51,507 nt of DNA from DATAWZ01 sp036266975 (lineage in GTDB: Bacteria > Actinomycetota > Thermoleophilia > Solirubrobacterales > Solirubrobacteraceae): positions 1 through 51,507 of the forward strand of contig DATAWZ010000039.1 of NCBI GenBank assembly GCA_036266975.1, in the 5' to 3' direction. Position numbers and translations under genes: made by a program. A model generated the notes under the pieces. That model ran no database searches. It was not told the DNA's origin and saw only the letters and a program-made list of their open reading frames with translations. This document shows, in pieces, positions 29,730 through 38,460 of the stretch (positions within the stretch are counted from its first letter, which is position 1; each line of letters begins with the position of its first letter).

Positions 29730-31225
29730 GAGCGCCGCCCGGGCAGGAGCGCGGACATCTCGCGGGGCACCGCGCGGGTGAGCAGCACGGTCGCCCCGAA
29801 GATGACCCCGGCGAGCAGCAGCCGGACGATGTCGGGCGCCTGGTGCCAGAGCGCGGGCAGGAGGGCCAGGCCGGCGGCGAGCGCCGTCTTGGGCAGCACG
29901 CCGAGCGGCGGACCCCGGGTCTCGCGGCCGCGGTAGACCAGCGCGCAGCTGGTGATCGTCAGCGCGAGCTCGACGATCGCCGCGGCGATCGCGGCCCCGC
30001 GCGCGCCGTCGGCCGGGATGAGCACGGCGAGCAGACCGGCCAGGCCGACGGCGCCGGCGGTGTTGAGCACGACCAGCGCCCGGTAGCGGCCCTGGCTGAG
30101 CAGCCCGTTGCCCCACAGGCTGCCGACGAAGCTGATGCCGAACGAGATGCCCTGGAGCGCGAGCACGCCGTTGGCGTAGTGGTAGCTGGACCCGCCGATG
30201 ATCTTCACCGCGAGCGGCGCGCCGACGGCGAGCGCGACCGCGGTGCCGGCGCCGGCGATCGTGGCGACCTCGAACACGCGGGCGATGGCGTACTCGAAAC
30301 GCGCCTGGTCGTCGCGGGCGGCCCGCGCGAAGATCGGCAGCGCGGTGCCGATCAGCAATGCGGGGACGGTCGCGATGCCCTGGATGACCCGGACGGCGAT
30401 GCCGTAGCTGCTGAGCTGGTGGTTGTTGGAGATCAGCCCGATGAGGACGACCGCCTCCTGCGGGTAGAGCGCCGAGGCGATCGTCGCCGCGGCGAACGGG
30501 AGCACGAGGAGCACGAGCCGGCGCGCGCGGCGCCGGTCGAACGTCGGCAGCAGCGAGCGCTGGCCCCGGAGCATCCACGCGGCCACCACGACGACGATGG
30601 CGCCGACCCAGATCGGCACGCTCACGAACACGAGCAGGTGCGCGCCGAGGACCACGAGCAGGGCGACGAGCACGGCGGTGGCGAGCTGGCGCAGGACGTC
30701 CAGCGAGGCGACCGCGCCGAAGCGCAGCTCGACCTGCAGCGTGGCGCCGCAGTTGTCCTGGGTGGCCTGCAGCAGCAGCCCGACGCCGGCGATCGCCACG
30801 CCCGCCGCGACGGTTACCGAGTAGGCCAGCAGCGCGAATGCGAACATGCCGGCCAGGCCGAGGACCGAGAGGATCATGCGCAGCCCGAGCAGGTCACGCG
30901 CCAGGCCGGCGCGCTCGGAGTGCGCGACGACCGACATCTCGCGGATCCCGAGCGTGGTCAGGCCCAGGTCGGAGATCCCGCCGACGATCGCCACCAGCGC
31001 CAGGATCGTCACGTAGCGGCCGACGTCCTGGTGGCCGAGGTGGCGGAAGAGCAGCGCGGCGGCGAGGATGCTGAGCCCCGAGGCGAGCACGAAGCCGCCC
31101 ACCCGCATCGCGCCGCCGCGCACCGCCGTCGGCCCGGCCTCGGGGGTAGAGAGGCGGTCGACCGGCTCGGCCGCGGCCGCCGCGCCGACGACCGCCCCTC
31201 CATCGGGCGGCTGCGAGGTCGTCAT
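29726..31225 (-). CDS. wzx: Wzx-like oligosaccharide flippase (MATE/MVF superfamily)
   Basis: The 499-residue protein has 12-14 hydrophobic helices with short basic loops. It begins after a ~35-residue polar N-terminus with AMRVGGFVLASGLSILAAALLF, typical of polysaccharide flippases, and has the RYVTILALVAIVGGISDLGL second-helix region. Wzx proteins flip undecaprenyl-diphosphate-linked repeat units across the membrane. Its presence alongside an ABC exporter means two export routes or two glycans. On the minus strand GCTAGCCC lies 8 bases before the ATG, so the transcript may be almost leaderless. A GT2 gene follows with GTGA overlap. Confidence 0.87.
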   Translation of the reverse strand: MTTSQPPDGGAVVGAAAAAEPVDRLSTPEAGPTAVRGGAMRVGGFVLASGLSILAAALLFRHLGHQDVGRYVTILALVAIVGGISDLGLTTLGIREMSVVAHSERAGLARDLLGLRMILSVLGLAGMFAFALLAYSVTVAAGVAIAGVGLLLQATQDNCGATLQVELRFGAVASLDVLRQLATAVLVALLVVLGAHLLVFVSVPIWVGAIVVVVAAWMLRGQRSLLPTFDRRRARRLVLLVLPFAAATIASALYPQEAVVLIGLISNNHQLSSYGIAVRVIQGIATVPALLIGTALPIFARAARDDQARFEYAIARVFEVATIAGAGTAVALAVGAPLAVKIIGGSSYHYANGVLALQGISFGISFVGSLWGNGLLSQGRYRALVVLNTAGAVGLAGLLAVLIPADGARGAAIAAAIVELALTITSCALVYRGRETRGPPLGVLPKTALAAGLALLPALWHQAPDIVRLLLAGVIFGATVLLTRAVPREMSALLPGRRS

Positions 31226-31347
31226 GGGTGGGCTAGCATCCGCGCGGCGCCCGAGCGGCGACGGTGTACGGGGTCGGCGTCATCTCGGGACGGGAGGGTC
31301 GATCGCGTCAGCGGCCCAGGCTAGCCGACGGCCGCCCCACTGCTCGC

Positions 31348-32358
31348 ATGCCGCCCACCATCTCGATCGTCATCGTCAACTACCGCTCGGCTCGGGACAC
31401 GATCCAGTGCGTCGACGCGCTGCGCGCGTGCACGGAGGTCGAGATCGATCTGATCGTCGTCGACAACGCCTCGGGGGGCGACGACCGGGCCGTGCTCGAG
31501 ACCCGCCCGGACATCCCGGTGCGCTGGGAGGAAGTCAACGCGGGCTACGGCACGGGGTGCAACCTCGGCGCGGGGGTGACCCAGGGCCGCTATCTGCTGT
31601 TCGTGAACCCCGACATCCGCGTCAGTCCGCCCGACGCCCTGCGGGAACTGATCGACGTCGCCGACGCGTACCCGGAGCTCGGCGCGCTCACCTGCCGCGT
31701 GGAGTTCCCCGACGGCCGGCCCCAGCCCTCAGCGCACACCGCGCTGCCCGGCCTGTGGAGCCACACGCTCGAGTTCGCGCCCGCCGCGATGCTCCTGCTC
31801 GGCCAGCTGCGCCCGGGCTACTGGCCCAGCCACTTCTCGGCCGAACGCCAGCTCGCGGGCGTCCAGCGCGCGCGCCACCTGCTCGGCGCGTTCCTACTCG
31901 TGCCGCGGGCGGCGTTCGACGCGGTCGGCGGCTTCGACGAGGCGTTCTTCCTGTACCGGGAGGAGACCGACCTGTGCGTGCGCCTGGCCGAGCGGGGCCT
32001 TGCGATCCTCTACACGCCCTCGCCGCTGATCCTGCACGAGTCCGGCGCCTCGACCGAGAACCGCGATTGGGCGAGCCTGGACGCGCGCTACATGGAGAGC
32101 ACGTACCGCTACTTCGCGCTGCAACACGGGAGCGCGTACGCGCGCCTGGCCTGGACCCTGGCCGTGCTCGGCCTGTGCGCGAGCCTGCCGCCGCTGCTCA
32201 TCGTCGACGCGCTGCGTGCGCTGCAGCGCCGCGACCGGCGCAACCTGCGCTGGCTGATCGAGCACGTCCGCAGCGCGTTGCGTTGGCATCTCGCTTACAT
32301 GCGCACGGTCGGGCACCCGAGCTCCCGCCGGCTGGTTTCTAGAATCGCGCGATCGTGA
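31348..32358 (+). CDS. GT2 family glycosyltransferase with C-terminal membrane segment
   Basis: The 336-residue enzyme begins MPPTISIVIVNYRSARDTIQ. Further GT2 landmarks are IVVDNASGGDD (about 36-46), NAGYGTGCNLG, LLFVNPDIRVSPPD with the NPD metal site, and FFLYREETDLCVRLAERG with the acceptor-base EE/ED region. A hydrophobic stretch near 275-298 (LAWTLAVLGLCASLPPLLIV) probably anchors it. The ATG at 31348 is preferred over the upstream frame because the GT2 strand starts there. Its stop overlaps the start of the FkbM-like gene (GTGA), a pairing that suggests transfer followed by methylation of the same sugar, which is inference. Confidence 0.88.
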   Translation: MPPTISIVIVNYRSARDTIQCVDALRACTEVEIDLIVVDNASGGDDRAVLETRPDIPVRWEEVNAGYGTGCNLGAGVTQGRYLLFVNPDIRVSPPDALRELIDVADAYPELGALTCRVEFPDGRPQPSAHTALPGLWSHTLEFAPAAMLLLGQLRPGYWPSHFSAERQLAGVQRARHLLGAFLLVPRAAFDAVGGFDEAFFLYREETDLCVRLAERGLAILYTPSPLILHESGASTENRDWASLDARYMESTYRYFALQHGSAYARLAWTLAVLGLCASLPPLLIVDALRALQRRDRRNLRWLIEHVRSALRWHLAYMRTVGHPSSRRLVSRIARS

Positions 32359-33215
32359 GTCGGAGCGGGCGCGCCAAGGACCAGGCCCACGCGCTGGTGC
32401 ACCGTCTGTCGGGACCGGTCGCGGCCCGGACCGCGCAGGAGATCCACCAGACCGCGCCGGTCGAGACGCCGCGCGACTACTTCCTCGCGCTCGCCGAATA
32501 CCAGCGGCGCCGAACACACGCGATCGCGCACGCCGAGCTCGCGGCGCACGAGCTGCGCGTCAGCTCGCAGAACGGCGAGGACGGCGTCATCCAGGAGATC
32601 TTCCGCCGGATCGGCACCGGCGAGCGCCCGTTCTTCGTGGAGTTCGGGGGGGAGATCGGCAGCGAGGGCAACGCGGTCCTGCTCGCCGACGCGGCTGGCT
32701 GGGAGGGGCTGTTCCTCGAGGCTGACCCGAGCTTCTTTGGCCGGCTCGCCCGCAAGTACCGGCACGGTCCCGTGCAGACGCGGCAGGCCCTCGTCAGCCC
32801 GTCGAACATCGAGCAGCTGCTGGAGGAGGCCGGCGTGCCGCACGATTTCGACCTGCTCTCGATCGACATCGACGGCGACGACTACTGGATCTGGAAGGCC
32901 CTGGAGGCGTTCCGCCCGCGCCTGGTGGTCATCGAGTACAACGCCGAGCGCGCGGCGAACACGGTGCAGGTGTTCGGGCATCGGTCCGCCCAGCACACCA
33001 ACGACTTCGGCGCCTCGATCGAGGCGCTCGTCGGGCTGGGCACCGAGAAGGGCTACCGGCTCGTGCACACCGAGATCGTCGGCCTGAACGCGTTCTTCGT
33101 CCGCGACGATCTCGCCGCGGAGTTCGGCGCGCCGAGGATCGCGGGCACGAACTTCTACCTGCGCGCCCAGGGCCACCCCGAGCCGGCGCTCGCGCGCCCC
33201 GAGCTGTCGGTCTGA
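32355..33215 (+). CDS. FkbM-like SAM-dependent methyltransferase-fold protein (copy 2)
   Basis: The 286-residue protein is a paralog of the protein at 3898-4680. Shared motifs in order are SSQNGEDGVI (70-79), FVEFGGEIG (94-102), LADAAGWEGLFLEAD, LLSIDIDGDDYW, RLVVIEYNAE and KGYRLVHTEI. It has a ~65-residue N-terminal helical extension not matched in copy 1. The FVEFG strand corresponds to SAM motif I. The GTG start overlaps the GT2 stop by 4 bases. The stop at 33215 is one base from the convergent stop of the next gene. The substrate is unknown; sugar O-methylation is the best guess from context. Confidence 0.72.
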   Translation: MSRSGRAKDQAHALVHRLSGPVAARTAQEIHQTAPVETPRDYFLALAEYQRRRTHAIAHAELAAHELRVSSQNGEDGVIQEIFRRIGTGERPFFVEFGGEIGSEGNAVLLADAAGWEGLFLEADPSFFGRLARKYRHGPVQTRQALVSPSNIEQLLEEAGVPHDFDLLSIDIDGDDYWIWKALEAFRPRLVVIEYNAERAANTVQVFGHRSAQHTNDFGASIEALVGLGTEKGYRLVHTEIVGLNAFFVRDDLAAEFGAPRIAGTNFYLRAQGHPEPALARPELSV

Positions 33216-33216
33216 C

Positions 33217-34416
33217 TCAGCGGGCGGCGAGCGCCTCGCCGAACAGCTCGGCCAGGCGGGCGTCGGCGGCCTCGAGCGTCCAGCGTGCTCCGGACTCGAG
33301 CGCGCCCTCGCGCAGGCGCTGCCAGCGCTCCTCCTCGTCGAGGATCTGCGCGATCGCCGCGCCCATCGCGCGCGGGTCGCGCGCGACCAGGGCGCCGTTG
33401 ACCCCGTCGATGACCGTCTCGCGGTAGCCGGCCTCGCGGACGGCGACCACCGGCGTCCCGCACGCCATCGACTCGATCGGCGTGAACCCGAACGGCTCCA
33501 GCTCGGCGGCGCACACGGTCGCGCGCACGCTGCCGTAGCGCTCGACGAGCGCGTTGTCGCTGATCGCCTGGTGGAACTCGACCGCCACGCCCGAGCCCTG
33601 GGCCAACGCGGCCAGGGTGGCGCGCTGCCCCTCGAGCGCGCGATCGGCGACCAGATGCACGACCGGTCGGCGGTCGGCGGCGATCGTGCCCGCCGCCTCG
33701 ATCACCAGCTCGTGGCCCTTGGCCGGGTGCAGCGCCCCGACGCTCACCACGGCGCGCTCGCGCGCCCGGTCGCCGGCGCGGAACAGCGAGAGGTCGAGGC
33801 CGAGGTAGGCGATCGCGGCGTAGCGCCCGTAGGCGCGCTTGATGTTCTCGACCGAGTAGGCGCTGTTGGCGAGGATCATGTCGGCGCTGCGCGCGGCCTC
33901 GATGTCCCGCGGCTTCAGCAGCGACTCGAACATGAACAGGTGGGTGCGCTGCAGGGCACGGCCGCGGCGCGTGGACAGCGTCGTGTGCACCCGATGGCTG
34001 TACTCGAAGCTCGTGCGCCGCGGCTCCTGGCAGTAGTAGACGCTCGGGGTGGAGAGGTGGCGCAGCATCCACGGCGACTGGGTCAGCCGGCAGTGGTGCA
34101 CGAACGCGAGGTCGTAGCCTCCGCCGTCGATCTGGGCGGCCACCGCCCGGGCGTGGCGCTCGAGGCCGACGCGCAGCATCGTGTACTGGGCGAGCTCGTG
34201 CAGGATGACCTTCCCCTGGAGCATCGTCGGCGCGACGGCGAGCGGCACGGCCGTGTAGCGGCGCACGAGCGGGCGCAGATCCAGGAACCCCTCGTCGGCC
34301 TGGGGCGAGCTGTAGGCGTCGACCTCGTGGCCCGCGGCGACCAGGCCGCGCACGTAGTTGTGGAGCGCCCGCTTGGCCCCTCCCGAGGGGAGGTTGTGGT
34401 AGACGGCGATCTTCAC
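33217..34416 (-). CDS. GT4 family glycosyltransferase
   Basis: The 399-residue enzyme begins MKIAVYHNLPSGGAKRALHN, with the GGAKRA loop of GT4 enzymes. DMILANSAYSVENIKRAYG (about 184-202), the hinge VVSVGALHPAKGHELVIEAA, and CAAELEPFGFTPIESMACG with the E-x7-E pair complete the GT-B fold. No signal or membrane helix is present. The start is GTG, overlapping the stop of the CDP-glucose dehydratase by 4 bases, so the two are coupled. The enzyme may use the deoxysugar made from that dehydratase, by context only. Confidence 0.9.
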   Translation of the reverse strand: MKIAVYHNLPSGGAKRALHNYVRGLVAAGHEVDAYSSPQADEGFLDLRPLVRRYTAVPLAVAPTMLQGKVILHELAQYTMLRVGLERHARAVAAQIDGGGYDLAFVHHCRLTQSPWMLRHLSTPSVYYCQEPRRTSFEYSHRVHTTLSTRRGRALQRTHLFMFESLLKPRDIEAARSADMILANSAYSVENIKRAYGRYAAIAYLGLDLSLFRAGDRARERAVVSVGALHPAKGHELVIEAAGTIAADRRPVVHLVADRALEGQRATLAALAQGSGVAVEFHQAISDNALVERYGSVRATVCAAELEPFGFTPIESMACGTPVVAVREAGYRETVIDGVNGALVARDPRAMGAAIAQILDEEERWQRLREGALESGARWTLEAADARLAELFGEALAAR

Positions 34417-35495
34417 GTCGCGGCCCCTGCCTCCACGGCCAGGAAGGCCTCGATCTGCGCGAGGGTGACCTCACGCATGTCCTCGCCGCGGGCGAGCGCG
34501 CCGTGCCAGTCGACGATCGCGTCGAGCGCCTCGGCCAGGCCCCAGCGCGGGGCCCAGTCCAGCCGCGCCCGAGCGCGCGAGGAGTCGAGCTTGAGGGAGT
34601 GGGCCTCGTGCGGGTGGGGCCCGGGATCGTGCCCCCAGGAGAGCGGGCCGGGCCAGCGCTCGCAGATCCGGTCGGCGATCCAGCGCACCGGTCGAGCGTC
34701 CTCGTCGGCCGGGCCGAAGTTCCAGGGGGCGGCGAGCGTCCGGTCGCGGTGCAGCCCCTCGACGAGCACCAGATAGCCGCTGAGCGGATTGAGGACGTGC
34801 TGCCAGGGCCGGATCGCGTCCGGGTTGCGCACGCGCACCTCATGCCCCGCCGCCGCCGCGCGCATGCAGTCCGGGATCAGGCGATCGGCGCCCCAGTCGC
34901 CCCCGCCGACCACGTTGCCCGCCCGCGCGGAGGCGATCGCCGGGCCGCCCGGCTCGGCGAAGAACGAGCGGCGAAACGCGGCGGTGACGAGCTCGGCGGC
35001 GCCCTTGGAGCTCGAGTAGGGGTCGTGCCCGCCGAGCGGCTCCTCCTCGCGGTAGCCCCAATGCCACTCGCGGTTCTCGTAGCACTTGTCCGAGGTGACG
35101 ATCAGCACCGCCTCAAGGTCGGCGGCGTGACGGGCGGCGTCGAGCACGTGGGCGGTCCCCATGACGTTGGTCGCGTAGGTGTCGATCGGGTCCTCGAACG
35201 AGCGCCGGACGATCGGCTGGGCCGCCAGGTGCAGGAGGATGTGCGGATCGGCGGCCCGCACCGCGTCGGCCACGGCCTGGCGGTCGGCCACGTCCCCGCG
35301 CCAGTCGCGGATGCCCTCGTGGACCCGCGCGAGCTCGAACAGGGAGGGCTCGGTCGGCACGTCGCGCGAGAGCCCGGTGACCTCGGCGCCCATCGCGCCC
35401 AGCCACAGCGTCAGCCACGAGCCCTTGAACCCCGTGTGCCCGGTCACCAGCACCCGTCGGCCGGCCCAGGACCCCGGATCGGGAACCGCGCTCAC
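34413..35495 (-). CDS. rfbG: CDP-glucose 4,6-dehydratase
   Basis: The 360-residue short-chain dehydrogenase makes CDP-4-keto-6-deoxyglucose, the entry to CDP-linked 3,6-dideoxyhexoses and related sugars. The NAD-binding motif is VTGHTGFKGSWL (17-28), characteristic of this enzyme rather than of dTDP- or GDP-dehydratases. TSDKCYENREWHWGY (134-148) and the YxxxK pair Y160/K164 complete the active site. The GTG at 35495 is chosen because GAAGG lies 7 bases upstream and it gives the normal family length. No CDP-glucose pyrophosphorylase (rfbF) or later pathway enzyme is visible in the window. Confidence 0.92.
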   Translation of the reverse strand: MSAVPDPGSWAGRRVLVTGHTGFKGSWLTLWLGAMGAEVTGLSRDVPTEPSLFELARVHEGIRDWRGDVADRQAVADAVRAADPHILLHLAAQPIVRRSFEDPIDTYATNVMGTAHVLDAARHAADLEAVLIVTSDKCYENREWHWGYREEEPLGGHDPYSSSKGAAELVTAAFRRSFFAEPGGPAIASARAGNVVGGGDWGADRLIPDCMRAAAAGHEVRVRNPDAIRPWQHVLNPLSGYLVLVEGLHRDRTLAAPWNFGPADEDARPVRWIADRICERWPGPLSWGHDPGPHPHEAHSLKLDSSRARARLDWAPRWGLAEALDAIVDWHGALARGEDMREVTLAQIEAFLAVEAGAAT

Positions 35496-35618
35496 GCCGA
35501 CGCCTTCGGCTCGATCGGCACGCGAGTGGTCGGTCGGCGGCAAGGTTCCATCGGCGGGTTCTGCGCGAACACTCTACGAAGCCCGGTCACGCGCGCCGGT
35601 GCTGGCAGACTGGCGCGG

Positions 35619-36734
35619 GTGATCTGGCCCGGGCTGACCGAACGCCTGGAGGGCGACCTCGTCGTCCTCGAGCCGCTGGCCGAGCGCCACCTCGATGACC
35701 TGTGGGCCGCCTCGCGTGATCCGCAGATCTGGTCCTGGCTGCTCGGACGCGAGCCCACGCGCGATGAGCTCGCGGGCTGGCTGCAGTACGCGCTGGGCGA
35801 GCACGCCGCCGGCCGCGAGGGGCCGTTCGCGACCGTCGACGCCACGAGCGGACGGGCGATCGGCTCGACGCGGTTTCTGAACCTGCGTCCCGAGCACCGC
35901 AGCCTGGAGATCGGCTGGACCTGGCTGGGGCGCGGCGCCTGGCGGACCGGCGCGAACGTGCAGTCCAAGCGGCTGATGCTCGAGCACGCCTTCGAGCGGC
36001 TCGGCTGCCTTCGGGTGGAGCTGAAGACCGACGCGCGCAACGCGCGCTCGCGCGCGGCGATCGCCGGGATCGGTGCGCGCTTCGAGGGCGTCCTGCGCTC
36101 GCACATGGTCGTTCCCTACGGCGACGGGACCCGCGACTCGGCCTACTACGCGATCACCGCGGCCGACTGGCCCGAGGTCCGCGCCCGTCTGGAGGGCCGC
36201 GCGCGGCGCCCGGCCGGCGAGCCGGGCGAGCTGGTGCTGCGCGAGCTGGGCGCCGCCGAGCTCGACCGCGTCGAGCCGCTGTGGAGCGCCCTGGTCGAGC
36301 ACCACGCGCACGTCTCGCCGGTGCTGTCGGGGATCGCCCCGGCGCGCGGTCGCGAGGACGCCTGGCCGCCCCGGCGGGCCAAGTACGTGCGCTGCCTGGG
36401 CGAGCCGGACACGTTCGTGCTCGTGGCCGAGCGCGACGGCGCGACGGTCGGCTACGCGTTCGTGACCGTCGGGGCCGGGTTCGCCTGCTGGGCCACCGAC
36501 GAGCGGGTCGCCGAGCTGGAGACGCTGTCGGTGCTGCCCGGCGAGCGCTCGCGGGGCGTCGGCGCCGCGCTGCTGGACGCGGTCGGCGAGCGGCTGACCG
36601 CGATGGGCGTCGGCCAGCTGGCGCTCACCTCGACGACGACCAACGTCGACGCGCACCGTTTCTACGCTCGGCGGGGCCTGCAGCCGGCGTTCCTGGTCCT
36701 GTACGGCCCGGCGCATCCGACCCGGCGCCCGTAG
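35619..36734 (+). CDS. Double-domain GNAT acetyltransferase
   Basis: The protein has 371 residues and two acetyltransferase domains. Residues 1-185 match the RimJ/RimL type: GDLVVLEPLAERHLDDLW, STRFLNLRPEHRSLEIGWTW, and KTDARNARSRAAIAGIGARF. Residues about 195-371 are a second GNAT domain with ETLSVLPGERSRGVGAALLD, containing the acetyl-CoA-binding R-x-x-G-x-G/A pattern, and LTSTTTNVDAHRFYARRGL. It may acetylate an amine of a protein, antibiotic or sugar. The GTG start at 35619 is the most sensible one, with the divergent dehydratase start 123 bases away. Its position at the edge of the polysaccharide locus does not prove a role in glycan decoration. Confidence 0.85.
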   Translation: MIWPGLTERLEGDLVVLEPLAERHLDDLWAASRDPQIWSWLLGREPTRDELAGWLQYALGEHAAGREGPFATVDATSGRAIGSTRFLNLRPEHRSLEIGWTWLGRGAWRTGANVQSKRLMLEHAFERLGCLRVELKTDARNARSRAAIAGIGARFEGVLRSHMVVPYGDGTRDSAYYAITAADWPEVRARLEGRARRPAGEPGELVLRELGAAELDRVEPLWSALVEHHAHVSPVLSGIAPARGREDAWPPRRAKYVRCLGEPDTFVLVAERDGATVGYAFVTVGAGFACWATDERVAELETLSVLPGERSRGVGAALLDAVGERLTAMGVGQLALTSTTTNVDAHRFYARRGLQPAFLVLYGPAHPTRRP

Positions 36735-36775
36735 CCGGGGCCGCCGACGGCCTGGAATATCATCGCGGGCTCACT

Positions 36776-38401
36776 GTGGAGGCCCACGTCGGTCATGCCT
36801 CTCCCCGCCGTCTGCCCTCCGCGGCGGACCTGCGTCGCTGGTCAGGTCACTGGCCGTGGCTGCCGCTGCCGCTGGCCGGCGTCTACCTGATCACGATCGC
36901 CACGAAGTTCAGCGGCATCGTCGCGAACACCTACCTGAACGGCGACGCGGCTTCCGCGCCGGTCATCGGCGCGCTCTTCCGCGGCTCGTCGGCACACCGT
37001 CAGGTGATCCTCGGCCAGCTCGGCTGGTACTCGACGCTACTGACCGAGCTCGCCACGCGCTGGCTGCCCGCCCATCGCCAGATCTGGGAGGCGCTGCCCG
37101 CGCTGCTCGCGCTCGCCTCGGCCGTGCTCGTGAGCTGGGGCGCGCTGCGCCTCGCCGGGCGCTGGGCGGCGGTGATCGCCGGCGTGATCGCCCTGTGCGC
37201 CGGGCCCACGGCGCTGAGCTGGCTGTTCTCGCTGAACGACCACTCTCCGACCTGGTTCTGCTTTGCCCTGCTCGGGGCGCTGCTCGTGCTGCTGTTCTCC
37301 CCGCCGGCGTGGCTCACGCGGCCGTGGGCCGCGCTGGTCGTGGTGGTCGCGGGGGTGATCCTCGGCGTCAACGCGGCCTCGGATCCGCTGCTGATCATCG
37401 CGGGGCTGGTGCCCGCGGCGCTGGCCGCCGTGGCGGCCCTGTGGGTGACCGGCTCGGCGCAGCGGCGGCAGGCGTTGATCGCGGCGGGCGCGGCGCTCGT
37501 GACGATGGTCGTCTTCTTCGTGCTCACGCGCGCCTGGGCCCACCACGAGAACATCATCGCCTCGCCGGGGCCACCGCGGAACGTGTTCGCCGCCGGCGAC
37601 GTCGTGAGCAACAACTTCAAGCTCTGGTGGCAATCGGTGATGGCGATCGGCGACGGCGACTTCTTCGGTGCGAAGGTCACCCTGACCTCGGCGCTGGAGC
37701 TCATGTGCGGGCTGTTGGGGCTGCTCACCCTGCTGCTGACGCCGCTCATCGCCTGGCGCGAGGGCAACGGGGCGCTCACCAAGCGCGATCCCGCGCGCGT
37801 GGCGTGGTGCGTGTTCTGGGCCACCTCGGCGATCCTGCTGTCCGGGGTCTTCATCTTCAGCACGAGCCCGGTGGACCAGTACTCGGCTCGCTACCTGATC
37901 GGCGCCGTGTACGCGGCCGCCGCGCTGATCCCGCTGCTGGCCAGCACGCGCCCGCTGGCGCGCGTCCTGATCACCGCCGGCGCCGCGCTGTACGCGCTCA
38001 CCGGCGTGGTGTGCCTGATCAGCAACCAGTCCACCCCGACCGCGACGCTGATCGGCTACCCCCAGTACAACCAGGTGGCCAAGCTGGCCAGGGAGAACCA
38101 CTTGGCGTTCGGCTACGCCGACTACTGGGACGCGGCCCCGATCACCTGGGCCACCCACCTGCGCCTGCACGTGTACCCGGTGCAGGACTGCGGCGCGCAG
38201 CTGTGCCCCTCCTCGCTGCACGACATCACCAGCTGGTACGTGCCGCGCGCGTCGACGCCGACGTTCCTGATCGCCGACACCGCCCGGCCCACGCCCTCAA
38301 ACCCGGTGCCGGGCCTCGGCACCCCCACGCACGTCTACCAGATCAGCGCGATGACGATGTACGTCTACCCGTACGACATCGCCGCGCGCATACAGCCCTA
38401 G
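36776..38401 (+). CDS. GT-C-like polytopic membrane protein
   Basis: The protein has about 541 residues. A short cytoplasmic start is followed by 10-11 hydrophobic helices. The first extracytoplasmic loop (after LAGVYLITIATKFSG) contains NGDAASAPVIGALF, where an acidic residue is expected in GT-C/PMT-type transferases. The last ~120 residues are soluble and include VYPVQDCGAQLCP. It is not clearly assigned to a known family; an ArnT/PMT-like glycosyltransferase or O-unit polymerase is plausible. The GTG start is the only in-frame option after the GNAT stop, and TATCAT at about 36758 may be its promoter. The stop codon lies in an inverted repeat (38398-38413). Confidence 0.65.
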   Translation: MEAHVGHASPRRLPSAADLRRWSGHWPWLPLPLAGVYLITIATKFSGIVANTYLNGDAASAPVIGALFRGSSAHRQVILGQLGWYSTLLTELATRWLPAHRQIWEALPALLALASAVLVSWGALRLAGRWAAVIAGVIALCAGPTALSWLFSLNDHSPTWFCFALLGALLVLLFSPPAWLTRPWAALVVVVAGVILGVNAASDPLLIIAGLVPAALAAVAALWVTGSAQRRQALIAAGAALVTMVVFFVLTRAWAHHENIIASPGPPRNVFAAGDVVSNNFKLWWQSVMAIGDGDFFGAKVTLTSALELMCGLLGLLTLLLTPLIAWREGNGALTKRDPARVAWCVFWATSAILLSGVFIFSTSPVDQYSARYLIGAVYAAAALIPLLASTRPLARVLITAGAALYALTGVVCLISNQSTPTATLIGYPQYNQVAKLARENHLAFGYADYWDAAPITWATHLRLHVYPVQDCGAQLCPSSLHDITSWYVPRASTPTFLIADTARPTPSNPVPGLGTPTHVYQISAMTMYVYPYDIAARIQP

Positions 38402-38444
38402 TGGCACCACTAGCGATGCCGCCGGAGCGCATGCGTTGCGCATG
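38398..38444. promoter_or_regulatory. Two inverted repeats upstream of the toxin-antitoxin pair
   Basis: CTAGTGG/CCACTAG (38398-38404 and 38407-38413) and CATGCG/CGCATG (38430-38435 and 38439-38444) are perfect inverted repeats within 63 bases of the antitoxin ATG. A TAGCCT -10-like box follows at about 38446-38451. RHH antitoxins usually repress their own operon by binding such palindromes, so the second repeat is the better operator candidate. Confidence 0.45.
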
Positions 38445-38460
38445 GTAGCCTACGTCTCGT

